Position numbers and translations under genes: made by a program. Positions 8,886 to 17,870 of a DNA stretch of 64,000 bases are shown here, piece by piece. Origin of the DNA: Arboricoccus pini (lineage in GTDB: Bacteria > Pseudomonadota > Alphaproteobacteria > Geminicoccales > Geminicoccaceae); NCBI RefSeq assembly GCF_900187945.1, contig NZ_FYEH01000006.1:186001-250000 (forward strand), in the 5' to 3' direction. How positions within the stretch are numbered: position 1 is the stretch's first letter; each line of letters opens with the position of its first letter. The notes below the pieces were generated by a model that did not search any database, was not told the origin of the DNA, and was given only the letters and a program-made list of their open reading frames with translations.

Positions 8886-10610
8886 CTAGGCAGCTTGTTC
8901 CTGATTGCCGGCGGCAGTGCTCGTCGCGCGAAGCGGTTGTCGCTCGCGAGGCGGTGCGGAACCCGCGACATGGTAGGGTGCATTGTCGCGCGGCAGAGGC
9001 TGCCGGCGTCGTAGGACATCAGCCATTTTTTCCGCGATCATGATCGTAGCCGCGTTGAGATTGCCCGTGATAATTTCCGGCATGATCGACGCATCGATGA
9101 CTCGTAATCCTTCGATTCCATGCACGCGTCCCTCGGCGTCCACGACGGCATGATCGTCTGTTCCCATCCTGCAGGAACAGGAGGGATGATAGGCGGTCTC
9201 GGCGTGTCCTCTGACGAAGGCATCAAGCTCGGCGTCGCTCTGCGCGTCGATCCCCGGCTTGAGTTCCTGGCCACGGAACGGATCGAGCGCCGGCTGCGCC
9301 ATAATCTCCCGCGTCAGGCGGATAGCCTGGCGAAACTCCAACCAATCCTGCTCGTGGCTCATATAATTGAAGAGTATGCTGGGCATGCTGCGAGGGTTTC
9401 TGTCGCGTATCTGGACGCGGCCTCGCGAAGGTGAACGCATAGAACCCACGTGAGCTTGAAACCCGTGCATTTCTATACCCTTCGAGCCATTGTAGTTGAT
9501 GGCTATCGGCAGGAAATGAAACTGGATGTTGGGCCAGGCGAAACGCTCATCGGATCGGATAAAGCCACCGGCTTCGAATTGATTGGACGCTCCTATGCCT
9601 CGGCCGAAGAGAAGCCATTCAAGACCGATTTTCGGCTGGTTCCACCATTTTGTCGCGGGATAGAGCGACACGGGTTTGAGGCAGGCATATTGCAAATACA
9701 TCTCAAGGTGATCCTGGAGATTACTTCCTACCCCCGGCATATCCTGAACAAGTTGAATATCATGCTGCCGCAGGAGGGCAGCCGGCCCCACGCCAGAGCG
9801 CTGTAGAATGATTGGCGAGGCGATGGCACCGGCGCAGAGCAGAACCTCGCGCTCGGCAATGGCCTCGAAGATCTGGCCCCTATGTTCGTAACGTACCTTA
9901 GTTGCCCGCCTGCCGTCAAAAACGATCACGTCGGTTAGAGCGTGCGTCCGGATGGTGACGTTCGGTCTACTCTTCGCCTGATCGAGATAGCCCCGGGCGG
10001 TTGAGGAACGACGCCCGTTGCGGGTAACCGAACGGTCCATCGGACCAAAGCCTTCCTGGCTATAGCCGTTGAGATCCTCCGTGCGTCGATAGCCAGCCTG
10101 AACGCCCGCCTCGACCATTGCTTCAAAGAGCGGATTCGCCCCGGGCTTGGACGTGGTGACGGATAGCGGCCCGCTATCCCCGTGATAGTCGTTGCCGCCA
10201 ATATCGCGCGATTCCGCCTTCTTGAAATAGGGCAGGCAGTCGGCATAGCTCCAGTTCTGGAGGCCCGGCTTCTGCGCCCAGTTGTCATAATCCAACGCGT
10301 TCCCGCGGATATAGCACATCCCATTTATCAGAGATGAGCCGCCCAGCCCCTTGCCTCGCCCGCATTCCATGCGGCGATTATCCATGAATGGCTCGGGTTC
10401 GGTCTCATAGGCCCAGTTATATCGCCGTCCCTGGAGGGGATAGGCTAGTGCCGCTGGCATCTGCGTGCGGAAGTCGAAGCGATAGTCAGGTCCACCTGCC
10501 TCAAGCAAAAGCACGGTGATGTCTGGATCTTCGCTCAGTCGGGTGGCCAGAACGTTACCCGCCGAGCCGGCGCCGATGATGACATAGTCGAATGAGGTGC
10601 GCGGCTTCAT
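8886..10610 (-). CDS. betA: Choline dehydrogenase (GMC oxidoreductase)
   Basis: FAD enzyme that oxidises choline to betaine aldehyde and can go on to glycine betaine; membrane-associated in other bacteria. The 574-aa protein begins with the FAD-binding motif [20 protein letters not shown], then the GMC signature region ([20 protein letters not shown]). Near the C-terminus are the catalytic His region [14 protein letters not shown] and the closing FAD segment ([18 protein letters not shown]). It lies 44 bases downstream of betB on the same strand, an operon in the order betB-betA. No betI regulator or betC is adjacent. The C-terminal tail of about 30 residues is unremarkable. Other GMC alcohol dehydrogenases are less likely given betB. 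Confidence 0.93.
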   Translation of the reverse strand: MKPRTSFDYVIIGAGSAGNVLATRLSEDPDITVLLLEAGGPDYRFDFRTQMPAALAYPLQGRRYNWAYETEPEPFMDNRRMECGRGKGLGGSSLINGMCYIRGNALDYDNWAQKPGLQNWSYADCLPYFKKAESRDIGGNDYHGDSGPLSVTTSKPGANPLFEAMVEAGVQAGYRRTEDLNGYSQEGFGPMDRSVTRNGRRSSTARGYLDQAKSRPNVTIRTHALTDVIVFDGRRATKVRYEHRGQIFEAIAEREVLLCAGAIASPIILQRSGVGPAALLRQHDIQLVQDMPGVGSNLQDHLEMYLQYACLKPVSLYPATKWWNQPKIGLEWLLFGRGIGASNQFEAGGFIRSDERFAWPNIQFHFLPIAINYNGSKGIEMHGFQAHVGSMRSPSRGRVQIRDRNPRSMPSILFNYMSHEQDWLEFRQAIRLTREIMAQPALDPFRGQELKPGIDAQSDAELDAFVRGHAETAYHPSCSCRMGTDDHAVVDAEGRVHGIEGLRVIDASIMPEIITGNLNAATIMIAEKMADVLRRRQPLPRDNAPYHVAGSAPPRERQPLRATSTAAGNQEQAA

Positions 10611-10654
10611 TGGGATAGCTCCGATCGCTGAAATCTGCAGGCACGCATCCGGAC

Positions 10655-12142
10655 CTAAAAGCTCGGCGGATAGGGACCCAACTCGACCTGAACGGCCTTG
10701 ATGCGCGTATACTGCTGTAAAGTAGCCAGGCCATTCTCGCGCCCGATACCTGAACGCTTGAACCCGCCGACGGGCATCTCAGGTGGCGAACCGCCCCACG
10801 TATTGATCCAGCATATGCCGGCTTCCAGCCGGTGGATGACCCGGTGGGCACGGGCCAGATTTTCGGTCACGACCCCGCCGGCCAAGCCGTACGGCGTCGC
10901 ATTGGCACGCCGAACAACCTCCTCTTCATCATCGAAGACAAGCAGACAGAGTACGGGCCCGAAAATCTCCTCGCGGACGATACGCATCGAATCATGGCAA
11001 TCGGCGAAGATGGTGGGCTCGACGAAGCAGCCTCTGACAAAGGCGCCCTCCATCCTGTTGCCCCCGCTAAGGAGCGTCGCCCCTTCCCTTTTGCCGGCGG
11101 CGATATAGTCCAGCACCTTGGCCATGTGGGCAGCGCTGACCAGCGGGCCGAAATTCGTCGCCGGATCTTCGGGATCGCCGACGCGGACACGCTTGATCCG
11201 CTTCAGCAGACGTTGCACGAAGTCATCATAAACGCGCCGTTCGACGAAGACTCGGGTACCGTTGGTACATACTTGGCCGGAGCTATAGAAATTGGCCGTC
11301 ATCGCAATGTCGGCGGCACGCTCAAGATCGGCATCGGCAAAGACGATAAGCGGCGACTTGCCGCCCAACTCCATCGTGACGTCTTTCAAGGTCGAGAGGG
11401 CTGCATCGGCCATGACCCGGCGTCCGGTTTCGACGCCGCCAGTGAACGAAATCTTCTCGATACCATTATGCTTGGTGAGGGCGCTCCCGACCTCCCGGCC
11501 GCCCTGGACGACATTGAAGACGCCCGGAGGAAGACCGGCCTCCAGGTAGATGCGTGCAAGCTCCAGCGCACTCAGCGGCGTGACCTCCGAGGGCTTGAAG
11601 ATCATGGCATTCCCAGCGGCTAGCGCCGGTGCTGACTTCCAGAGGGCGATCTGGATGGGATAGTTCCAGGCTCCGATCCCGGCCGTGACACCCAGAGGCT
11701 CCCGGCGCGTATAGGCAAAGAGCGTCGAATTGAGCGGGATCGCTTCGCCTTCGATGGCACTGGTCAGGCCCGCGTAATATTCGAGCACATCGGCGCCCGT
11801 GGTGATATCGACGGTGCTTGTCTCGGCGATCGGCTTGCCGGTGTCCCGGGTCTCGAGCAGGGCCAGCGCCTCATTACGCGCGCGCAGAATATCCACTGCC
11901 CGCCGCAAAACGCGACCGCGCTCGACGCCGGTATAAGCGGCCCAGCGGCCCTGCCCCTCCGTGGCGCTTCGAACGGCCATGTCTATTTCAGCCGGGCCAC
12001 TCGGCACGATCTCCGCTAGGATCTCGCCATTAGCCGGGTTGATCGAGTGGAAAGGTTCACCGCCAGCCTGGACTTCCCGTCCGTCTATGAAGCTTCCAAC
12101 CCGTCCAACCATGCTCTTGGCTCCAATAACCGGTACGCCCAT
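10655..12142 (-). CDS. betB: Betaine aldehyde dehydrogenase
   Basis: NAD(P)+-dependent enzyme that oxidises betaine aldehyde to glycine betaine, the second step from choline. It has 495 aa in the ALDH fold. The catalytic Glu is in [13 protein letters not shown] and the catalytic Cys in [14 protein letters not shown]; the nucleotide-binding region includes [13 protein letters not shown]. The C-terminal [13 protein letters not shown] segment is typical of BetB. The ATG at 12142 is used; an in-frame ATG ten residues later ([11 protein letters not shown]) is also reasonable. It is the first gene of betB-betA and diverges from the CitE-like gene across a short AT-rich gap. Confidence 0.94.
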   Translation of the reverse strand: MGVPVIGAKSMVGRVGSFIDGREVQAGGEPFHSINPANGEILAEIVPSGPAEIDMAVRSATEGQGRWAAYTGVERGRVLRRAVDILRARNEALALLETRDTGKPIAETSTVDITTGADVLEYYAGLTSAIEGEAIPLNSTLFAYTRREPLGVTAGIGAWNYPIQIALWKSAPALAAGNAMIFKPSEVTPLSALELARIYLEAGLPPGVFNVVQGGREVGSALTKHNGIEKISFTGGVETGRRVMADAALSTLKDVTMELGGKSPLIVFADADLERAADIAMTANFYSSGQVCTNGTRVFVERRVYDDFVQRLLKRIKRVRVGDPEDPATNFGPLVSAAHMAKVLDYIAAGKREGATLLSGGNRMEGAFVRGCFVEPTIFADCHDSMRIVREEIFGPVLCLLVFDDEEEVVRRANATPYGLAGGVVTENLARAHRVIHRLEAGICWINTWGGSPPEMPVGGFKRSGIGRENGLATLQQYTRIKAVQVELGPYPPSF

Positions 12143-12150
12143 TATTTAAC

Positions 12151-12172
12151 TTGGATGATCAATATAAATCCA
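12151..12172. promoter_or_regulatory. Possible operator in the betB/citE-like divergent promoter
   Basis: AT-rich stretch in an otherwise GC-rich gap just upstream of betB, with the imperfect dyad TTGGATGATCAA followed by TATAAATCCA (TGGAT at 12152-12156 and ATCCA at 12168-12172 are inverted repeats). From memory it resembles the TTGAACGTTCAA-type half-sites bound by BetI in other bacteria, but no betI gene is in the window and the match is imperfect. I treat it as a candidate operator only. Confidence 0.3.
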
Positions 12173-12239
12173 GAACGGATTGGTCATAGGTGTCCACGGG
12201 TCTAAAGCTCGCGGATCACCACCTGTCGGACGAGGCGCA

Positions 12240-13118
12240 ATGATTGGCCAGGATCGACCGCGACGAAGCGGTCTCTTTCTGCCGGCATCGAACGAGCGGG
12301 CGTTGAAGAAGGCGCGAAGCTTGGCAGCCGATGCCCTGATCCTGGATCTCGAGGATGCTGTGGCCCCGGAGAAAAAGCACTTGGCGCGGGATGCCATGAT
12401 CGCGGCATTGACGGAACGGTCGAGCTTCAGGCCCCGGGAGATCGTCATCCGCGCGAATGCGCTGCGCACTCCTTGGGGGGAAGCTGATCTTACTGCTATC
12501 GGTAAGGCTGGACCGGATGCCGTCCTGTTGCCCAAGGTGGAGGCGGTGGCCGAGATCGAGGCTGCCTGTGCCGTTTTGGCTCATACTGGCAACAAAGACC
12601 TGCCCGTCTGGTGCATGATCGAGACTGCGTTGGGCGTCGTCAATGTCGAGGCGATCGCGTTCCATTCCCGGGTCCGGGGAATCGTCATGGGCACGTCCGA
12701 TCTCGGCAATGACCTGAGGCTTCGCCCAGGACGAGACCGAGCACCGCTCCTCTATGCGCTCGGACGCTGCGTCCTGGCGGCTCGGGCCGCCGGCAGGATC
12801 GTCCTGGATGGCGTCCATCTCGACATGGACGACATGGAGGGCTTTCTGAGCGCTTGTCAGCAGGGCCGCGACATGGGGTTCGATGGCAAGACGCTGATCC
12901 ATCCAGCTCAGATCGAGGGAGCGAACACCGCTTTCGGCCCATCGGCCGACGAAATCGAGGCGGCGTACCGCGTCATCGAAGCCTTCGAGTCGGCCCGTCA
13001 ACACGGCAGCGGCCTTGCCGTCCTCGATGGCCGGCTTGTGGAGAATCTGCATGTCGAGGAGGCACGGCGCCTCCTGGCCCAGGCCGATGCTATCAGCGAC
13101 GTTCAGGCGCGCTCATAG
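12240..13118 (+). CDS. CitE/HpcH-family CoA-ester lyase
   Basis: Aldolase-fold lyase or thioesterase acting on CoA esters such as malyl-CoA, beta-methylmalyl-CoA or citramalyl-CoA. It is 292 aa, the usual length for stand-alone CitE-like proteins. Visible family motifs are SGLFLPASNERALKKA, the acidic LDLEDAVAPEKK, the metal-binding Glu in WCMIETALGVVNVEA, GTSDLGNDLR, and GKTLIHPAQIE. The ATG at 12240 follows GAGG at 12232-12235. It is divergent from betB and its last 16 bases overlap the end of convergent serA. The citrate lyase alpha and gamma subunits are absent, so it is not part of a citrate lyase complex. The substrate is not deducible. Confidence 0.85.
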   Translation: MIGQDRPRRSGLFLPASNERALKKARSLAADALILDLEDAVAPEKKHLARDAMIAALTERSSFRPREIVIRANALRTPWGEADLTAIGKAGPDAVLLPKVEAVAEIEAACAVLAHTGNKDLPVWCMIETALGVVNVEAIAFHSRVRGIVMGTSDLGNDLRLRPGRDRAPLLYALGRCVLAARAAGRIVLDGVHLDMDDMEGFLSACQQGRDMGFDGKTLIHPAQIEGANTAFGPSADEIEAAYRVIEAFESARQHGSGLAVLDGRLVENLHVEEARRLLAQADAISDVQARS

Positions 13119-14341
13119 ATGAAACGCGCGCGAATGGTCCCCTCGATGCTGACCAGATCGTTCAAAATGCCTTCGGGGTTGGCAGCCGTTCCCTCGACGT
13201 CCATGACGACATAGCCAATATCGCTATCGGTTTCGAGATATTGCGCGTTGATGTTGACGCCGCGCCGCGTGAAGACATCGACGGCGCGTGCCAGCATGCC
13301 CGGCATATTGCGATGCACATGCATGAAGCGGAGCCCCGACGGGCGCGGGTGTAACTGGACCTGAGGGAAATTGACGGCACCAGCAGTGGTGCCGACGTCG
13401 GAATACTCGATCAGTTTTTGCGCCACCTCATGGCCGATCCGCGCCTGTGCCTCGGATGTCGAACCGCCGATATGGGGGGTGAGGATGACGTTCGGGATGC
13501 CTCGCAGAGGCGAGATGAAGTCTTCATCGCCGCCCTTTGGCTCTCGGGGAAAGACGTCGACCGCAGCACCCAGGAGATGGCGGCGCCGCAAGGCATCGGC
13601 TAGCGCCTCAACATCGACCACGCGGCCCCGGGCGGCATTAATGAGAAAGCTGCCCTGGCGCATGCGGGCCAGTTCCTCGGCGCCGATCATGCCTTGCGTG
13701 CTAAGGGTGTCGGGAACGTGCAGGGAGATCACGTCCGCTGCTTCCAAAAGCTCGCCTAAGGATGAGACGCGCTCCGCCTGGCCCAAGGCTAGCTTGGGGA
13801 CGGGATCGAAGAACAGGACGCGCATGCCGAGGGCCTCGGCCATCACCGAGAGCTGAGTGCCGATATTGCCATAGCCGACAATGCCCAACGTCTTGCCACG
13901 GACCTCCCAGCTGTTGGCAGCCGATTTGATCCACTGGCCCTCGTGCGCGGCGCTGGATTTAGGAAAGATCCCACGCATGAGCATGATGATCTCGCCGATG
14001 ACCAATTCGGCCACGCTGCGCGTATTAGAGAAAGGGGCGTTGAATACCGGGATGCCCCTGCGTTTCGCACTGCTCAGCTCAACCTGGTCGGTACCGATGC
14101 AAAAGCAGCCGACTGAGACTAGGCTGTCGGCAGCCGCCAGCACGCGTTCCGTCACCTGGGTCCGCGAACGAATGCCGAGGAACCAGACGCCCGGGATTCG
14201 ACGGATCAACTCTTCCTCGGAAATGGAGGCCGGATAATGTTCGACGTCGAGATAACCGGCGTTGTGAAGATCCAAAACGGCGTTCTCATGCACGCCTTCC
14301 AGCAGCATGATACGGATCTTGTCCTTGGCTAGAGGTGCCAT
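13103..14341 (-). CDS. serA: D-3-phosphoglycerate dehydrogenase (with ACT domain)
   Basis: First enzyme of the phosphorylated serine pathway; oxidises 3-phosphoglycerate with NAD+. The 412-aa protein is the short E. coli type. It has a D-isomer 2-hydroxyacid dehydrogenase substrate domain, an NAD domain with GIVGYGNIGTQL, the catalytic Arg in INAARGRVVDVEAL and the catalytic His in VILTPHIGGSTSEAQ. A C-terminal ACT domain (from about residue 335, LRFMHVHRNMPGMLARA) suggests serine feedback control. It stands alone and is convergent with the CitE-like gene. Serine also appears as an intermediate of betaine breakdown in this window. Confidence 0.93.
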   Translation of the reverse strand: MAPLAKDKIRIMLLEGVHENAVLDLHNAGYLDVEHYPASISEEELIRRIPGVWFLGIRSRTQVTERVLAAADSLVSVGCFCIGTDQVELSSAKRRGIPVFNAPFSNTRSVAELVIGEIIMLMRGIFPKSSAAHEGQWIKSAANSWEVRGKTLGIVGYGNIGTQLSVMAEALGMRVLFFDPVPKLALGQAERVSSLGELLEAADVISLHVPDTLSTQGMIGAEELARMRQGSFLINAARGRVVDVEALADALRRRHLLGAAVDVFPREPKGGDEDFISPLRGIPNVILTPHIGGSTSEAQARIGHEVAQKLIEYSDVGTTAGAVNFPQVQLHPRPSGLRFMHVHRNMPGMLARAVDVFTRRGVNINAQYLETDSDIGYVVMDVEGTAANPEGILNDLVSIEGTIRARFIYERA

Positions 14342-14549
14342 GGTGACATTGCTTTCTCGTAGTGACCCGATCGGTCAAAGGGCGCCCTGAATAAGCCCCT
14401 CGACATCGGAGGGGAAGAGCCGATCCGAGGATCCTGCCACAAGAGGCGAGGCAGGCGTTCATGCTCTGAGGAAGAGGGCCGCGAGGGAACTGGCTTATCT
14501 CTATGCCGTTTGCCGTGTCGAGACGCAGGGATATCGGGGAGTTGTATTG
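14342..14549. promoter_or_regulatory. Divergent serA/glgE intergenic region with a perfect palindrome
   Basis: About 208 bases between divergent serA and the glgE operon, expected to contain both promoters. The perfect 10-base palindrome AGGGCGCCCT lies at 14379-14388, close to the serA side. GGGGAG at 14536-14541 is the ribosome-binding site for glgE. I see no clear promoter pair; the palindrome is a possible operator, but short GC palindromes are common by chance in this genome. Confidence 0.35.
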
Positions 14550-17500
14550 ATGCCGTCAGTGGCGCCGAGAATCTATGACCTCAACCCCCTGCTGGCAGGA
14601 CCGATCGAGAGTTGGGGGCCACATCTAGAACGCATAGCCGCCATGGGATTCGACACTGTCCATGTGTTGGGGCTCATGGCGCCGGGCGCATCAGGCAGCT
14701 TGACGGCCGTCGCGGACCCTTTTGAGCTGCATCCGAGTCTGAGAGGCAACTCCCCACTATCTGCTGAAAAGCTCATCGCAGCGATGGTCCTTGCTGCTAC
14801 CGGGCTTGGACTCAAAGTTTCGACCGATCTCCCGGTGTCACGGGTCGCAATCGATGCCAAACTGGTGCAATCCAACCCCAGCTGGTTCTCCTGGGAAAAT
14901 GGACGCCCAGCGATTGCCGTCGAGGCAGGCCCAGGCGGCCAACCTCACGCCCTGGGCGATAGCACGGATCTTCCTTTCGACAATTCCAATCTTCTGGTCG
15001 AACAAGCAGACCATTCGGCAAAGATCGCAAGCCATTTCCTGGATCTGGGGCTGGCCGGATTCCGTTGCCCTCGAGCTTCGGCCGCACCATCGGATCTCTG
15101 GCGGAACCTTATCGGCCGGGTACGTACGTCCCATCCTGACGCGACCTTCATCGCAGCATCGTTGGGCGTGCCCTTCGAAGCCGTGGCGGCACTTGAGGGG
15201 TGCGGCTTTGATTACGTGCTCGACAGCAGCCGCTGGTGGGATCTTCGCGAGCGTTGGTTTCCCATGCAGCGCGAAGAACTCCGTCGGGTAGCCTCTCCGG
15301 CCGCTTTCCCGGAGGAGCCGCAAGGGCAGCGGCTGGCCGAATCGTTCGATGTCGGTGATACAAAATCACTACGCCGCCTCTATCTGGCGCGTTACAAAAT
15401 CGCAGCTTGCATCGGCACCGCGCTGATCATGCCCATGGGCTACGAGTACGCCTCCCGCCGACGCTTTGATCCCATCCACGGAACGAAGGACGAATGGGAC
15501 GCCGACGTGGCGGCAGCTGAAATAGAGCTCGGCCCCGACATCGCGATCATCAACGCCGCCAAATCGGCAAGCGCCGCGCTCAATTATAACGGCCCGCTGA
15601 TCGTGGCGACGCCACCCAACGGTAATATCGTCGGCCTCATCCGTCTGGATAAGAGTGCAGCCGGCCTGGCGACGGCAGGGGCTGCTCTGGTCATCAACCC
15701 GGATCTGTCCCGCGTCTTTCCGGCTGAGGCCGGCCCCCTGCTCACTGCATCCGGCGGCAAACTCGGCGCCTTCGTTGAGATTGGCGATGGCGGTGCTCTC
15801 GACGCCAACCGGACCCTCGACGTCCAGCCCTTGGAAGCACGCCTCTTTCTGGCGACCGAGCCGCCTGCGCGAGCAATGCCCGCTCTCGAACCGCCAATTA
15901 CCCACGGGCGCGTCGCCATCGAACGGGTCGAGCCCGAGGTGGATGGCGGCCGTTTTCCCGCCAAGCGGATCGTTGGCGAAAAAGTGGACGTCGAGGCCGA
16001 TATCGTTTGCGACGGGCATGACATCATCGCAGCGCAGGTTCTCTTCAGAGCGATCGACGAGGCAGGGTGGCAGACGGCCCCGATGGCGTTCGTCAATAAC
16101 GATCGCTGGCGGGGCAGCTTCATCGTCAGCCGCAACACACGCTATGTCTTCACCCTCGAAGGCTGGAAGGATCCGTTCGCCTCCTGGCGTTATGAGGTCA
16201 CGAAAAAATTCGACGCGGGCGTGCCGATTGCCCTGGAACTGATCGAAGGGCGCCACATCGTCGAGCGGGCCGTCAAGGAGATGGACGGGAAGGAGAATGC
16301 GGCCGACGGCCAAGCACTGGCCGAACTTTTGACAAAGCTGAACCAGATCGAGGATGCGGACCAGGCCGGACAGTTGGCTCTTCTCCTCTCGCCTGCGGTG
16401 CAAGCACTGATGGAGCGGGTCGGCCCCCGCAACCAGATCAGCCGCTACGAGCGCGAGCTCGAAATCACTGTCGATCGCACGGCTGCCGCTTTTGCCGCCT
16501 GGTATGAGCTTTTTCCCCGCTCGATGAGCGATGATCCGGCACGACATGGGACGTTCGACGACGTCATCAAGAAGCTGCCTTACGTCAAATCAATGGGGTT
16601 CGACGTTCTCTATTTTCCTCCTATCCACCCGATTGGCCGGAGCAATCGCAAAGGCCGAAACAACACGCTCAAAGCCACAAAGAACGACCCTGGCAGCCCC
16701 TACGCGATCGGCTCCCCAGAAGGAGGCCACGACGCTATCCATCCGGAGCTTGGTACTATGGCGGGCTTCAAGCGCCTGATCGATGCAGCTGCGGATGCCG
16801 GTCTTGAGATCGCAATTGACTTCGCCATTCAATGCTCGCCGGATCACCCCTGGATAAAGACGCATCATGGCTGGTTCGAATGGCGGCCCGACGGCAGCAT
16901 CCGCTATGCTGAGAACCCGCCCAAAAAATACCAGGACATCGTCAATGTCGATTTCTACGCGAAGGATGCCGTTCCTGGCTTGTGGGAGGCTCTGCGCGAC
17001 GTCGTTCTTTTCTGGTGCGAGGCGGGCATCAAGATCTTCCGGGTCGACAATCCGCACACCAAACCTCTTCCGTTCTGGGAATGGCTGATTGCTCAGGTCC
17101 AAAAGCGCTATCCCGAGACGATCTATCTGGCCGAGGCCTTCACCAGACCAAAAATGATGAAGCGACTGGCAAAGCTCGGCTTCACACAGTCTTATAGTTA
17201 TTTTACTTGGCGAAATACAAAATTTGAACTTTCTAATTATTTGACAGAACTCATTCAGGAAGATACCAAGGAGTATATGCGAGTCAATTTCTTCGTGAAT
17301 ACGCCCGACATCAATCCGGTCCCGCTGCAGACGGCCGGCCGTGCCGGTTTCAGGATTCGCGCGCTCATGGCGTCGACCCTCTCGCCCGTCTGGGGGCTCT
17401 ATTGCGGTTTCGAGCTCTGCGAGGCAACGCCGATCCCGGGCCGGGAAGAGTATCTGGATTCGGAGAAATACGAGATTAGGGCCTGGGACTGGGATCGGCC

Positions 17501-17870
17501 CGGCAATATCCGCGAGGATATTGCGTTCTTCAATCGGCTACGACGGGAAAATCAGGCGCTTTGGGGTTTTCGCAATCTCGAATTCTTGCCGAGCTCAAAT
17601 GACCAAGTGCTAGTCTACGTGAAGTCGACGGCAACCTTGGATAATATTATCGTCATCGCGGCCAACCTCGACACTTACAATCCGCAGCAGACCTATTTCG
17701 AGCTGCCCCTATGGCGTTACGGCCTTGCCGACGACGCTGCCGTCATCGTCGAGGATCTAGTAAGCGGCCAGCGCTTCGACTGGCACGGTAAAAATCAGCA
17801 CGTGTGGCTCGACCATAATAACAATCCCTACGCAATTTGGCGCGTGGTGCTGCCTGGGCTTCCATCATGA
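14550..17870 (+). CDS. glgE: GlgE maltosyltransferase with an N-terminal degenerate GH13-like domain
   Basis: Transfers maltosyl units from alpha-maltose-1-phosphate to the non-reducing end of alpha-1,4-glucans. The protein is 1106 aa, against about 660-700 for a classical GlgE. The GlgE core starts at about residue 450 (RVAIERVEPEVDGGRFPAKR). It shows FPPIHPIGRSNRKGRNN, the nucleophile Asp of FRVDNPHTKP (about residue 833) and the acid/base Glu of YLAEAFTRP (about 862). The first 430 residues look like a second amylase barrel, but the catalytic positions are replaced: GFRCPRAS, FIAASLG and FPEEPQGQRL. It therefore looks catalytically dead. The ATG at 14550 follows GGGGAG; its TGA overlaps the treS start as ATGA. 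Confidence 0.93.
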   Translation: MPSVAPRIYDLNPLLAGPIESWGPHLERIAAMGFDTVHVLGLMAPGASGSLTAVADPFELHPSLRGNSPLSAEKLIAAMVLAATGLGLKVSTDLPVSRVAIDAKLVQSNPSWFSWENGRPAIAVEAGPGGQPHALGDSTDLPFDNSNLLVEQADHSAKIASHFLDLGLAGFRCPRASAAPSDLWRNLIGRVRTSHPDATFIAASLGVPFEAVAALEGCGFDYVLDSSRWWDLRERWFPMQREELRRVASPAAFPEEPQGQRLAESFDVGDTKSLRRLYLARYKIAACIGTALIMPMGYEYASRRRFDPIHGTKDEWDADVAAAEIELGPDIAIINAAKSASAALNYNGPLIVATPPNGNIVGLIRLDKSAAGLATAGAALVINPDLSRVFPAEAGPLLTASGGKLGAFVEIGDGGALDANRTLDVQPLEARLFLATEPPARAMPALEPPITHGRVAIERVEPEVDGGRFPAKRIVGEKVDVEADIVCDGHDIIAAQVLFRAIDEAGWQTAPMAFVNNDRWRGSFIVSRNTRYVFTLEGWKDPFASWRYEVTKKFDAGVPIALELIEGRHIVERAVKEMDGKENAADGQALAELLTKLNQIEDADQAGQLALLLSPAVQALMERVGPRNQISRYERELEITVDRTAAAFAAWYELFPRSMSDDPARHGTFDDVIKKLPYVKSMGFDVLYFPPIHPIGRSNRKGRNNTLKATKNDPGSPYAIGSPEGGHDAIHPELGTMAGFKRLIDAAADAGLEIAIDFAIQCSPDHPWIKTHHGWFEWRPDGSIRYAENPPKKYQDIVNVDFYAKDAVPGLWEALRDVVLFWCEAGIKIFRVDNPHTKPLPFWEWLIAQVQKRYPETIYLAEAFTRPKMMKRLAKLGFTQSYSYFTWRNTKFELSNYLTELIQEDTKEYMRVNFFVNTPDINPVPLQTAGRAGFRIRALMASTLSPVWGLYCGFELCEATPIPGREEYLDSEKYEIRAWDWDRPGNIREDIAFFNRLRRENQALWGFRNLEFLPSSNDQVLVYVKSTATLDNIIVIAANLDTYNPQQTYFELPLWRYGLADDAAVIVEDLVSGQRFDWHGKNQHVWLDHNNNPYAIWRVVLPGLPS

